64,000 nucleotides of DNA from Pararhizobium mangrovi (GTDB lineage: Bacteria > Pseudomonadota > Alphaproteobacteria > Rhizobiales > Rhizobiaceae). A program made the position numbers and the translations under genes. The stretch spans positions 62,001 to 126,000 of the forward strand of contig NZ_VHLH01000004.1 of the NCBI RefSeq assembly GCF_006516965.1, written 5' to 3'. The stretch's first letter is position 1. Each line of letters starts with the position of its first letter. This document shows positions 1 to 9,067 of this stretch, in pieces. The notes beneath the pieces are model-generated. The model saw only the letters and a list, made by a program, of their open reading frames with translations, did not search any database and was not told the origin of the DNA.

Positions 1-795
1 CTTGCGCATGGCCGCAGCGCAGGTTTCGCCGATCTCCAGGCGCTGGTCGGGGTCGAGTGCCGGCGAGTTGGCCTCTTCCCAGATCTTCTGATGCCGGCGC
101 TGGAGCGAACAGTCGCGCTCCCCAAGATGGATGGCGGCACCTTCGCCGTCGCCCATGATCTGGATTTCGATATGGCGTGGCTTGGCGAGATATTTCTCGA
201 TATAGACCTCGTCGTTGCCGAAGGAGGACAGTGCCTCGCTGCGCGCGGTCGAAAGCGCCATCGACAGGTCGTCGGGGCCGCGTGCGACCTTCATGCCACG
301 CCCGCCGCCGCCGGCGGTCGCCTTGATGAGCACCGGATAGCCGATCTCCTCGGCGATCGCGGCGGCTTCCTCGTCGGTCGAGACGCCGCCTTCGGAACCG
401 GGAACCACCGGAATGCCGAGTTCGGCCGCCGTCTTCTTGGCCGTGATCTTGTCGCCCATCATGCGGATGTGCTCGGCCGTGGGGCCGATGAAGGTCAGGC
501 CGTGCGCTTCCAGGATCTCCGCGAACTTGGCGTTTTCGGAAAGGAAACCGTAGCCCGGATGAATGGCGTCCGCGCCGGTGATCTCGCAGGCCGATACGAT
601 CTCGTGGATGTTGAGATAGCTCTCGCGCGAAGGGGCCGGGCCGATGCAAACGCTCTCGTCGGCCAGGCGAACATGCATGGCATTGTGATCGGCCGTGGAA
701 TGGACGGCAACCGTCGGGATGCCGAGTTCCTTGCAGGCGCGAAGCACGCGAAGCGCGATCTCGCCGCGATTGGCTATGAGGATTTTCTGAAACAT
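1..795 (-). CDS. accC: Biotin carboxylase subunit of acetyl-CoA carboxylase (partial, 3' end outside window)
   Basis: The protein carboxylates biotin on the AccB carrier using ATP and bicarbonate, the first step of malonyl-CoA and fatty-acid synthesis in the cytoplasm. The reading frame begins [17 protein letters not shown] at 795, the classic AccC N-terminus. It continues through the glycine-rich ATP-grasp loop ([13 protein letters not shown]), [14 protein letters not shown] and [13 protein letters not shown]. About 265 residues of an expected ~450 are present; the rest lies beyond base 1. It starts 8 bp downstream of accB on the same strand, so the two are co-transcribed. Identification is certain. 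Confidence 0.96.
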   Translation of the reverse strand, partial: MFQKILIANRGEIALRVLRACKELGIPTVAVHSTADHNAMHVRLADESVCIGPAPSRESYLNIHEIVSACEITGADAIHPGYGFLSENAKFAEILEAHGLTFIGPTAEHIRMMGDKITAKKTAAELGIPVVPGSEGGVSTDEEAAAIAEEIGYPVLIKATAGGGGRGMKVARGPDDLSMALSTARSEALSSFGNDEVYIEKYLAKPRHIEIQIMGDGEGAAIHLGERDCSLQRRHQKIWEEANSPALDPDQRLEIGETCAAAMRK

Positions 796-803
796 TGCCG
801 CGC

Positions 804-1274
804 CTATTCGAGGACGATCAGCGGTTCACCGTACTCGACCGGCTGTCCGTCCTCGACGAGAATCTCGACCACCTTTCCGCCTTGCGGGGAAGGGATCTGG
901 TTCATCGTCTTCATCGCCTCGACGATCATGACCGTCTGGCCTTCGCGGATCGTCTGGCCGACCTCGACGAAGGGCCGTGCGCCGGGGGAAGCCGCGAGAT
1001 ACGCCGTGCCGACCATCGGCGAGTTCACGGTGTTGGCAGGCACGGGCGCCGGCGTATCGGCGGCCGCCTCGGTCGCCGCCAGAGCGGGCGGCGAGACCGG
1101 CATCGCACCGGGCATCGCGGCGGTCGCCTGAACGGTCTGGACCGTGCCGTTTCGGGAGACGCGAATGCGCAGTTCTTCCTGCTCGATCTCGATTTCCGTC
1201 AGATCGGTCTCGGTGAGAATGTTGGCGAGATCTCGAATGAGTTGCTGATCGACGCCGTTCTTCTTGATGGCCAT
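804..1274 (-). CDS. accB: Biotin carboxyl carrier protein of acetyl-CoA carboxylase (BCCP)
   Basis: This 156-residue carrier holds the biotin that shuttles carboxylate between AccC and the carboxyltransferase. The N-terminal ~45 residues form the conserved association segment. A Pro/Ala-rich linker covers about 47-82 and the biotinyl domain 83-156. The attachment motif is EAMKTMN with the biotinylated lysine at Lys122; the Thr after Lys (instead of Met) is common in alphaproteobacteria. It lies 8 bp ahead of accC. In many rhizobia aroQ lies between dsbA and accB; here that gene is absent and a 270-bp gap precedes accB. Confidence 0.96.
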   Translation of the reverse strand: MAIKKNGVDQQLIRDLANILTETDLTEIEIEQEELRIRVSRNGTVQTVQATAAMPGAMPVSPPALAATEAAADTPAPVPANTVNSPMVGTAYLAASPGARPFVEVGQTIREGQTVMIVEAMKTMNQIPSPQGGKVVEILVEDGQPVEYGEPLIVLE

Positions 1275-1544
1275 CGGGTTTACCCCTTTATTCCTTATGT
1301 CCGTCGATGCCGCGCGCCCAGCGCCGGCGGCATCGCGGTCACGATATCCGTACGGATCGACGCCGGCTGCGGTCGACCACGACCAAGCCCGGCACGCGAC
1401 GGATCCCGTTTCCGGAATCGCCGTTACCGACCCTCGGTGCGTGGTATAAGCAAGTCATTTCCGGGATGAAAGGACTCTTTTCGCCCCGTACGCTGCGCCA
1501 TTCACGGTAAACGGAGCGTTAACGCCGGATGTTGCCCGTTTTCA

Positions 1545-2324
1545 TCACGAGCACGTCGTGCTTCCGCATGCGCGTACGTTGCCGATCGCCTTGCGCAGGG
1601 CGTCGGCACCGATCACGCCGGAGACCGCCATGTCGCCCACGACGTAGGCCGGCGTGCCAGTCAGGTTCAGCTTGTCGGCGAGCGCGTATGTCTGGCGAAT
1701 GCGCGCGCCGATCTTCGGATCCTTCATCTTCGCTTCGAGCTGCTTGGGATCGACGCCGAGATCGGCGGCGATCTTCTCCGCGCGTTCGGCATCGGCAGAG
1801 CCCTTGATCGCCATCAGGCGGTCGTGAAAGGTCTTGAACTTGTTCGGCGCAAGCATCTCGAACGCCATGCTCGCCCGGCTCGCCGCCATCGAATCGTCGC
1901 CCAGAATCGGGAATTCCTTCAGCACGTAGCGAAGGCCCTTCTCGTTGGCGACGATCGTCTTCATGTCGGAAACGGCCGCCCGGCAATACGGGCAGTTGTA
2001 GTCGTAGAACTCGACGAGGGTAACGGAGCCGTCGGGATCGCCGAGCACGAGGTCGCCGGGCGCGTAATAAAGCGCCTGCCGGTTGTCGGCGATGACCTTG
2101 GCGACCTTCTTCTGCGCGGCCTGCTGCTGCTTGGCCTGAAGCGCATCCTGCGCGTCGAGAAGCACTTCCGGATGCTGCACGAGATAATCGTGCACGAACT
2201 GGCCGAGCTGTTCCTTGTTCGACGGATCGAAGCCGGACGAATCCGAAGCGAGCGCGTTTCCGGCGAGGGTAAGGGCGGCGAGGGTGAGGGCGGCGAGGCG
2301 TCGGATGCGCTTCATGCGGGGCAC
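1545..2324 (-). CDS. DsbA-family periplasmic thiol:disulfide oxidoreductase
   Basis: A 259-residue exported thioredoxin-fold protein (DsbA/Com1 type) expected to introduce or shuffle disulfides in periplasmic proteins. A signal peptide (about residues 5-26, ending ALA) is followed by a helical N-terminal extension. The active site Cys111-Pro-Tyr-Cys114 sits in EFYDYNCPYC, and the cis-Pro loop is in LTGTPAYVV. The start chosen is GTG at 2324, because a strong GGAGGA lies 5 nt upstream; an in-frame ATG at 2315 has none. The last ten residues carry two more cysteines (RACGSTTCS). It points toward accB but is separated from it by 270 bp. Confidence 0.9.
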   Translation of the reverse strand: MPRMKRIRRLAALTLAALTLAGNALASDSSGFDPSNKEQLGQFVHDYLVQHPEVLLDAQDALQAKQQQAAQKKVAKVIADNRQALYYAPGDLVLGDPDGSVTLVEFYDYNCPYCRAAVSDMKTIVANEKGLRYVLKEFPILGDDSMAASRASMAFEMLAPNKFKTFHDRLMAIKGSADAERAEKIAADLGVDPKQLEAKMKDPKIGARIRQTYALADKLNLTGTPAYVVGDMAVSGVIGADALRKAIGNVRACGSTTCS

Positions 2325-2578
2325 GGCATTCCTCCATGTTGCTTGCGGCTTGCGCCTTGCAGGCTCTTATGTCGAGCCTCGCATACTGCGCCGGACGCGG
2401 CATGTCATCCGTCGGCCGTCCGCGCACCGACGGGCGACACCGCGACGCGACGGCATCATCTCGCTCTCCGTCGCGCTTTGAAACGACCGATGGGTGCGCA
2501 ATCCGGCGTCTGACGCCATTGTGAATGCGAACGGGGTCTGCATGATGTCGGCGAAACGAAAAACGCGGGAGATCAAGC

Positions 2579-3733
2579 GTGATTCATCCTTCCTCGCGCA
2601 GCATCGTCGAGCCTTTCCGGGCGATGGACGTGCTCGCGCGCGCGAATCAGCGAGCGGCCGCCGGCAGGCCCGTCATCTCGATGGCCGTCGGCCAGCCGGC
2701 CCATCCTGCGCCGCTGACGGCACGGCGCGCGGCGCAGCTCGCGCTCGAGGCGGGCAAAATCGGCTATACGGACGCATTCGGACGCGCCGACCTGAAGGCG
2801 GCGATCGCTGCGTATTACCTCGGACGCCACGGCGTGGAGGTCGCACCGGACCGGATTGCGGTCACCACCGGTTCGTCGGCCGGCTTCAATCTCGCCTTCC
2901 TTTCGATGTTCAATCCCGGCGATCGCATCGCGATCACGCGGCCGGGCTACCCCGCCTATCGCAACATCCTTGCCGCACTGGAACTCGAAGCGGTCGAGAT
3001 TCCCGTCAACGAGAATAGCGATTTCACGCTGCGCCCGGACCTTCTGGAAGCCGAACAACGCCGGATCGGGCGGATCGCCGGCGTGCTGCTCGCAAGCCCC
3101 GCCAATCCGACGGGCACCGTGACCGGTCGCGACGCGCTCGAAGCGCTGGCCGGCTACTGCTCCTCCAACGACATCGCCTTCATTTCGGACGAGATCTATC
3201 ACGGCCTGACATTCGCCGGCGAAGAGACGAGCGCCCTCGAACTGACCGACGAGGCGATCGTCGTGAATTCGTTTTCGAAATACTATTGCATGACCGGCTG
3301 GCGCATCGGCTGGATGGTCCTGCCGGAAACCCTGATCCGGCCGATGGAGCGTGTCGCGCAGAGCCTTTATATCTGCGCGCCCGAACTCTCGCAGATCGCC
3401 GCGATGGCCGCCTTCGACGGGACGGACGAACTCGACGCCGTGCGCGCCGGCTACGCCAAGAACCGGGCGCTGCTCTCCGAACGCCTGCCGGCGATCGGCC
3501 TCGAGATCGCGTCGCCGATGGACGGCGCCTTCTACGCCTACGCGGACATCACCCGGTACGCCGACGACAGCCTGGCATTCGCCGAACGCATGCTGGAGGC
3601 GATCGACGTCGCCGCGACGCCCGGCCTCGATTTCGATCTCGTCGACGGATGCGGCACCATGCGCTTTTCCTATGCCGGCGCGACCGAGGACATGGCGGAA
3701 GCGCTCGACCGCATGGAACGCTGGCTGACGTAG
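2579..3733 (+). CDS. PLP-dependent class I/II aminotransferase
   Basis: A 384-residue fold-type I aminotransferase of the aspartate aminotransferase superfamily. Visible motifs are GQPAHPAP near residue 38, the phosphate/PLP-ring region TTGSSAGFN near 97, the NPTG-type ASPANPTGT near 173, SDEIYHGL near 203, and the Schiff-base lysine Lys234 in NSFSKYYCMTGWRIGW. The start is GTG at 2579, supported by GGGAG 7 nt upstream. It is divergent from the DsbA gene and followed by a strong terminator. The amino-acid substrate cannot be read from sequence alone; annotation by close homology would be needed to choose among Asp, aromatic or Ala transaminases. Confidence 0.88.
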   Translation: MIHPSSRSIVEPFRAMDVLARANQRAAAGRPVISMAVGQPAHPAPLTARRAAQLALEAGKIGYTDAFGRADLKAAIAAYYLGRHGVEVAPDRIAVTTGSSAGFNLAFLSMFNPGDRIAITRPGYPAYRNILAALELEAVEIPVNENSDFTLRPDLLEAEQRRIGRIAGVLLASPANPTGTVTGRDALEALAGYCSSNDIAFISDEIYHGLTFAGEETSALELTDEAIVVNSFSKYYCMTGWRIGWMVLPETLIRPMERVAQSLYICAPELSQIAAMAAFDGTDELDAVRAGYAKNRALLSERLPAIGLEIASPMDGAFYAYADITRYADDSLAFAERMLEAIDVAATPGLDFDLVDGCGTMRFSYAGATEDMAEALDRMERWLT

Positions 3734-3829
3734 CGCGACAGGCTCTTCGTTCGAAACGCCGACGATGTTTTTCTTGGGCGGCACTGAATAAGCGGCGCCA
3801 GACGCATTGCGCCCCCGTCCGCACAAAGA

Positions 3830-3870
3830 AACGGCCGCGTCGGATGGAATCCGACGCGGCCGTTCTTTTC
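3830..3870. terminator. Bidirectional rho-independent terminator between aminotransferase gene and rne
   Basis: There is a perfect 16-bp stem (3830-3845 with 3849-3864) and a 3-nt loop. CTTTTC follows it on the plus strand and TTCTTTG on the minus strand. The two flanking genes converge on it, so it can serve both. Confidence 0.85.
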
Positions 3871-3931
3871 GGGATATTCCGGTTCGTGCCGCGCTCAGGA
3901 GCGACGCACGTCCGGCATCAACGGAAACCGT

Positions 3932-6871
3932 CTAGAGGAAGCCACGGCGTTGCCACCAGCCCATGCGTTTGCGCTTAGGCTTTTCGGCTTTGGTATCGGT
4001 TTCCGCCTCGGAGGAGGTGACGACCGGCTCGCTGCCGAAGGGTTCGTCCGTGGTCTGCTGGCGAGCCGCTTCCGTCGCATTTTCCTCGACCGGGGACGCA
4101 TCCCCGTCTGCCGGTTCGTCGTTCGCATCGGTCGCGACGATAGGCCCAGGCGTCGGTGTCTCCTCGGCGACGTTCGCTTCCGGCGCCGAGACGGCGGGTT
4201 CGACGGCATCGGCTTCGACAGGGGGCGTCTCGCTTTCCGCGTCGTCCTTGCGCCGACGCCTGGAGCGGCGCGGCTTCTTCTTTTCACCCGGCTCTTCCGG
4301 CGTTTGCGCGGCGGCCGCGTTCTGGTCGTCGTCGGCCGGCGAATTCGCCCCCGCTTCCGGCTCGCTCGCTACCGGCTGTTCGGCGTCCGGCGTCGAACCC
4401 TCGTCGGCCTCGTGATCGTCGGACGACGATTCGTCGGAAGCACCCGATTCCTGATCCGAAGCGCGCTTGCGGCGTCCGCCGCGCTTGCCGCGACGGCGGC
4501 GCTTGCGCTGGCGCTGGGCGTCATCGTCGTCGTCCTCGCCATCGTGGGCTTCGGCTTCACCGCCGTCTTCGCCCGAAGCTTCGGCCGTCTCCGATGCATC
4601 GTTATGGTCGTCGGAACCGCGTCCGCCACGCCGGCGCCGGCGGCGCTTGCGCTTGGAGCCGTCCTCGCCGTTCGCCGTGTCGGGCGTCTCCTCGATCTCG
4701 TCGATCGCCGCTTCGTCGGCTTCCGCCTCCGCTTCGGCGGCTTCCTCGATCTCGATCGCGAGGTTCTCGATGCGTACGGGCTCGGGCACCGGCTCGCCGC
4801 GATCGATCTCGAAATGCTGGGTGGTCACGTTCTCGTCCGCCTCGATGGCGATCGAAAGGCCGAAGCGACGCTCGAACTCGACGATCGTCTCCCGTTTCTG
4901 GTTGAGCAGGTAGAGCGCGGTCTCGGGCAGGGCGCGCACGGTGATGTCGTGCGTCGTGTTCTTGAGGAGATAATCCTCGATACCGCGGATGCAGTAGAGC
5001 GCGACGGACGACTTCGAACGTACGTGACCGGTGCCGTTGCACACCTCGCAGACCTGCGTCGTGCTTTCGAGCACGCTCGCGCGGATGCGCTGGCGCGACA
5101 TTTCGAGAAGGCCGAAATGCGAGATGCGGCCGACCTGAATACGAGCGCGGTCGTTCTTCAGGCAGTCCTTCATCTTCTTTTCGACGGTGCGGTTGTTCTT
5201 CTTCTCCTCCATGTCGATGAAGTCGATGACGATCAGACCCGCAAGGTCGCGCAGACGAAGCTGGCGCGCGATCTCCTCGGCGGCCTCGAGGTTCGTCTGA
5301 TACGCCGTCTCCTCGATCGAGTGTTCCTTCGTGGAACGCCCGGAGTTGACGTCGATGGCGACGAGCGCCTCCGTCTGGTTGATGATGACGTAGCCGCCGG
5401 ATTTCAGCGTGACCTGCGGCTGCAGCATCCGGTCGAGCTGCCCCTCGATGCCCGAGCGCGCATAGATCGGATGAATGTCGCGATAGGGTTGCACGACCTT
5501 GGCATGGCTCGGCATGAGCATGCGCATGAAGGCCTTGGCTTCGCGATACCCTTCGTCGCCGGAAACGACGATCTCGTTGATGTCCTTGTTATAGAGATCG
5601 CGGATCGAACGCTTGATCAGGCTGCCTTCCTCGTAGACGAGGGTCGGTGCCTTGGAGGTCAGCGTGCGGTTGCGCACGTTCTCCCACAACCGCATCAGAT
5701 ACTCGAAGTCGCGCTTGATCTCCGCCTTGGTGCGGTTGGCGCCGGCGGTGCGCAGGATGACGCCCATACCCTGCGGTACGTCGAGCTCGTGCGCGATCTC
5801 GCGAAGCCGCTTGCGATCGGTAACGTTGGTGATCTTGCGCGAGATACCGCCGCCGCGCGCCGTGTTCGGCATCAGCACTGAATAGCGCCCGGCAAGCGAA
5901 AGATAGGTGGTCAGCGCCGCGCCCTTGTTGCCGCGCTCTTCCTTGACGACCTGCACCAGCAGGATCTGCCGACGCTTGATGACTTCCTGGATGCGGTACT
6001 GCTTGCGCGGCTTGGCTCGCTGCGAGCGCTCGGGCAGTTCCTCGAGGGCGTCCTCGGCACCGACCGACTCGACCTTCGTGCCGTCGCCGTTCGTCTCGTC
6101 CTCGCCGTTGTGATCGTCGTTCCGGCGCGCCGAGGACCTGCCGTTGCGCCGTCCGCGACGCGAGGAACGATCGTCGTCCTCGCTTTCGATCTCTTCGGAA
6201 ACGCTGTCCGTCTCGACCGCCGCCAGCATCTCGTCGGGGCCGGACTTGTCCTCGTCGGGCGAGGGCTCGTCGACGTGGTTTTCGACCTCGGCCGGCGTCT
6301 CGTCATCCGCACCGGCAACGTCGTGCGCGGCGACGGCTTCGTCGCCGTTGGGCGCGGCCTCGTCCGATGCCGTGCTCGGCTCCTGAGACGCGACGTCTTC
6401 CGCCGGCGTTTCGGCGTCGGTGCCGGCATTGCCGTCGTCGGCCGTTTCCGCTTCGGCATCGGCCGTCTTCTTGCGGCTGCGGCTGCGGCGCGGCTTGCTC
6501 TTGGACGAAGAAGAGCGGGCCTTCTTGGTCTCCGCCTCCTCGGAATCGCGTTCGCCGTTTTCGCTTTCGGCCTGCTCGCGCTCGGCTTCCGCCTCTGCCT
6601 GAAGCAGGGCCTGACGGTCGGCAAGCGGGATCTGGTAGTAGTCCGGATGGATTTCGGAGAAGGCGAGGAAGCCGTGCCGGTTTCCGCCGTATTCGACGAA
6701 CGCGGCCTGCAGCGAGGGTTCGACCCGCGTGACCTTGGCCAGGTAGATGTTTCCGCGCAGCTGCTTCTTGTGCTGCGACTCGAAATCGAATTCCTCTATG
6801 CGGTTTCCGCGAACGACGACGACGCGTGTCTCTTCCTCGTGAGACGCGTCGATAAGCATTTTTTCTGCCAT
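3932..6871 (-). CDS. rne: Ribonuclease E (Rne/Rng family), degradosome endonuclease
   Basis: A 979-residue essential endonuclease that cleaves AU-rich single-stranded RNA in mRNA decay and rRNA/tRNA maturation. The N-terminal MLIDASHEEETRVVVVRGNRIEEFDFES begins the S1/RNase H-like core. The S1 domain is split by an acidic/basic low-complexity insertion at about residues 100-290, typical of alphaproteobacteria. The catalytic DNase I-like region (VAIDVNSGRSTKE; IDFIDM) and the Zn-link CEVCNGTGH follow. The C-terminal ~300 residues are a disordered scaffold with Arg-rich tracts (KRKRRRRRRGGRG) and a conserved end RMGWWQRRGFL. I place the start at MAEKML (6871), the conserved alphaproteobacterial N-terminus, not 7 codons upstream. 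Confidence 0.96.
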   Translation of the reverse strand: MAEKMLIDASHEEETRVVVVRGNRIEEFDFESQHKKQLRGNIYLAKVTRVEPSLQAAFVEYGGNRHGFLAFSEIHPDYYQIPLADRQALLQAEAEAEREQAESENGERDSEEAETKKARSSSSKSKPRRSRSRKKTADAEAETADDGNAGTDAETPAEDVASQEPSTASDEAAPNGDEAVAAHDVAGADDETPAEVENHVDEPSPDEDKSGPDEMLAAVETDSVSEEIESEDDDRSSRRGRRNGRSSARRNDDHNGEDETNGDGTKVESVGAEDALEELPERSQRAKPRKQYRIQEVIKRRQILLVQVVKEERGNKGAALTTYLSLAGRYSVLMPNTARGGGISRKITNVTDRKRLREIAHELDVPQGMGVILRTAGANRTKAEIKRDFEYLMRLWENVRNRTLTSKAPTLVYEEGSLIKRSIRDLYNKDINEIVVSGDEGYREAKAFMRMLMPSHAKVVQPYRDIHPIYARSGIEGQLDRMLQPQVTLKSGGYVIINQTEALVAIDVNSGRSTKEHSIEETAYQTNLEAAEEIARQLRLRDLAGLIVIDFIDMEEKKNNRTVEKKMKDCLKNDRARIQVGRISHFGLLEMSRQRIRASVLESTTQVCEVCNGTGHVRSKSSVALYCIRGIEDYLLKNTTHDITVRALPETALYLLNQKRETIVEFERRFGLSIAIEADENVTTQHFEIDRGEPVPEPVRIENLAIEIEEAAEAEAEADEAAIDEIEETPDTANGEDGSKRKRRRRRRGGRGSDDHNDASETAEASGEDGGEAEAHDGEDDDDDAQRQRKRRRRGKRGGRRKRASDQESGASDESSSDDHEADEGSTPDAEQPVASEPEAGANSPADDDQNAAAAQTPEEPGEKKKPRRSRRRRKDDAESETPPVEADAVEPAVSAPEANVAEETPTPGPIVATDANDEPADGDASPVEENATEAARQQTTDEPFGSEPVVTSSEAETDTKAEKPKRKRMGWWQRRGFL

Positions 6872-7045
6872 GAAGGGGATGCTCCTCGGCACGCGATCGC
6901 GCTTTGCCCGGCTTCGGCCCGCAAGGGGCCGCCGGGCGAATGCGACGAAGGGGTGCCGGATCGATGGGCTTCCGTCCGATTCAGCCGCGTTGCGGGACGA
7001 TCCGAACCATACGACGTGGCGCGAACGGTGCGCGCATCAGTCGGG

Positions 7046-7074
7046 ATATCCGTCGTTGCAACCAACACTGTCAA
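7046..7074 (-). promoter_or_regulatory. Predicted sigma70 promoter of rne
   Basis: On the minus strand a consensus -35 TTGACA (7069-7074) is separated by 17 bp from a -10-like GGATAT (7046-7051). Transcription would start near 7039 and give a leader of about 170 nt before the rne ATG. A long leader fits the known self-regulation of rne through its 5' UTR in gammaproteobacteria; whether that applies here is inference. Confidence 0.55.
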
Positions 7075-7512
7075 ACGAGAAGCCAGTACAAACAGGACTG
7101 CGAGAGTCCGTGGGGAAATCGGGTGCTTGAAGATGGAAAGGCGGCACGCAGCCGCAAAGCCGATCAGGCATACCCGACGAATCAATCGTTTTACGTACGA
7201 GATCGGGACCCATGCCAATGCTGGATGAAGCCTTGGTCCGGCGCCCGGCAGTTAAACCGTCGGCGGCCCAGGACTGGCGTTTCTATCCCGCCAATGCATC
7301 CTTTTCTCACTTTCGCTTTTATGGTCGAAGCACACGCGTTGCAAGGGAAAAGACGCGGAATACTTCTACGCCGGCCGGGACGGCGTGCATGAGATCGCCG
7401 TATTCGAACGGCAGGCATGGCATCGGTTCGCCTTCGCGCAGTGCGCTTGTCGCCGGCCGCTCACGGTGCGAATGCTGCGAACCGATCGCGGATGGGAAGA
7501 CGAAGGACGACG
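7075..7512. other. Gene-free stretch between rne promoter and amiC
   Basis: About 440 bp upstream of amiC and behind the rne promoter. No reading frame with convincing coding character and no strong terminator hairpin was seen. It presumably contains the amiC promoter, but no clear -35/-10 pair can be named. Confidence 0.4.
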
Positions 7513-8793
7513 ATGGCCTCACGAACGGCTGAAACGCTGAATGCGCTGCGACGGACCTTCGTCGGCAAGGATCGTCGGAACGGCCGGGCCGGACGAGGGC
7601 TCGTCGCCGTCACGCTCTTCACCCTCCTTGCGTACATGACGGGTATCGGTATCGAGCCGGCACATGCGGACGATCGCTGCCTCGCCTTTTCCGCTAGTCT
7701 CGCAGGCGACGCGAAGCAGGTGAAGCTCGTCCTCGACTTCGACTGCAAGCCGGACGTCGCGATCCACTACGTCGACAAGCCGCGGCGCATCCTCGTCGAC
7801 TTTTCCGACACCGTCCTCGGCTTTCCGGAGAAGTCGCTCGTGCCGACCGGTCTCGTCACGCGTCTGCGGGCCGGTGCCATGGGGCCGCATCGTGCCCGCA
7901 TCGTGCTGCAGACGGACGAACCCGCACGCGCGCACCTCGAATCGGTGAAGGCGAACGGCGGCGGTGCCGGCTACCGCGCGACATTCGACGTGACGCCGGT
8001 CTCCGCGTCGCAGTTTTCCGATCTGCTTTCCTCCCAGAACTGGAGGGAAGCCGAAACCGGCGGGGTGGACGCGGCGAAGGGCAAGACGACCAGCGGCAAC
8101 GCAAGCGCCTTCACCGTGGTGATCGATCCCGGCCATGGCGGCATCGACGGCGGTGCCGTCGGTGTCGACGAGACGGCGGAGAAGACGGTGACGCTCGCTT
8201 TCGCGAAGAAGCTCGCCGCCGATCTCGGCGGGCATGATCTGCACGTCGTTCTCACGCGTGACGACGACACCTTCGTCAGCCTGGCAGACCGGGTGAAGAT
8301 CGCGCGGGAAAACGACGCGGACCTTTTCGTCTCGATCCATGCCGATTCCATATCCGTGAAGTCGCTTCGTGGCGCGACGGTCTACACGCTGTCCGACAAC
8401 GCCTCCGACCGCCTCGCCAATCAGATCGCCCAGAGCGAGAACCGCGCCGATGCGGTGGCCGGCCTCAAGGTCGGTTCGGAGCCGAAGGCGGTCGCCGGTA
8501 TTCTCGCCGATCTCACGCGACGCGAGACGCGCCGCTTTTCGGGACGGCTTTCCGACAGCGTGATTTCCGCCTTCACCGGCGACGTCGACCTCATCAACAA
8601 CCCGCAGCGCCATGCCGGCTTCCGCGTGCTCGAAGCGCCGGACGTGCCGTCGGTCCTGGTCGAACTCGGCTTCCTCTCGAACCCGGACGACGAAAAGCAA
8701 CTCATTGATCCGCAATGGCGGGCGAAGGTGGCGGGGCTGATGACCAAGGCGATCCTCGCCTATCGCGACAAGGTGAGCCCGGAAAGCCGATGA
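7513..8793 (+). CDS. amiC: N-acetylmuramoyl-L-alanine amidase, AMIN + Amidase_3
   Basis: A 426-residue periplasmic zinc amidase that splits the amide bond between MurNAc and the stem peptide during septal peptidoglycan processing. After a hydrophobic export segment ending near EPAHA comes an AMIN domain (about residues 40-165: CLAFSASLAGDAKQVKLVL, then AHLESVKANG). The Amidase_3 domain follows, with zinc motifs VVIDPGHGGIDGGAVG, a Glu in DETAEKTVTL, FVSIHADS and the C-terminal VLVELGFLSN. The start ATG at 7513 has GAAGGA 6 nt upstream, so it is preferred over in-frame starts up to 96 bp upstream. It is followed by the penicillin-binding protein 1A gene, a conserved cell-wall pair. Confidence 0.92.
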   Translation: MASRTAETLNALRRTFVGKDRRNGRAGRGLVAVTLFTLLAYMTGIGIEPAHADDRCLAFSASLAGDAKQVKLVLDFDCKPDVAIHYVDKPRRILVDFSDTVLGFPEKSLVPTGLVTRLRAGAMGPHRARIVLQTDEPARAHLESVKANGGGAGYRATFDVTPVSASQFSDLLSSQNWREAETGGVDAAKGKTTSGNASAFTVVIDPGHGGIDGGAVGVDETAEKTVTLAFAKKLAADLGGHDLHVVLTRDDDTFVSLADRVKIARENDADLFVSIHADSISVKSLRGATVYTLSDNASDRLANQIAQSENRADAVAGLKVGSEPKAVAGILADLTRRETRRFSGRLSDSVISAFTGDVDLINNPQRHAGFRVLEAPDVPSVLVELGFLSNPDDEKQLIDPQWRAKVAGLMTKAILAYRDKVSPESR

Positions 8794-8867
8794 ACGCCAA
8801 GCGTTTCCCATCGCCGCGTTCCGAAAAGCGCTGCCTCGGCACGGGCTGTGTTTCACCATGTTGCGGG

Positions 8868-8889
8868 GAGCCTTCGAAGAAGGCTTCCT
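8868..8889 (+). terminator. Weak hairpin downstream of amiC
   Basis: A 7-bp stem AGCCTTC/GAAGGCT (8869-8875, 8879-8885) with a GAA loop is followed by TCCTT. It sits about 75 bp after amiC and 180 bp before mrcA. It could be a weak terminator or attenuator; the missing U-run argues against a strong one. Confidence 0.3.
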
Positions 8890-9067
8890 TCGGCCATGCA
8901 AACCCACTAGACAGCGGCGAGCCGAGGGGGCGAAACTCGCGGTGCGTCGTTGCGGCGCGCACATCGTACGGAAGCATGCGATACGAAAGCACGCTATACA
9001 CAAGCGCCTCGGCGGCCGGCGGAACAGGCCGCGGCGCGTGCGGCGTCGGGCGCATGGCAGGGCAGGC

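Noticed and set aside
3950-5881. A 643-codon open frame on the plus strand
   Set aside because: It is the shadow of rne, composed of Arg/Leu/Asp-rich low-complexity sequence.
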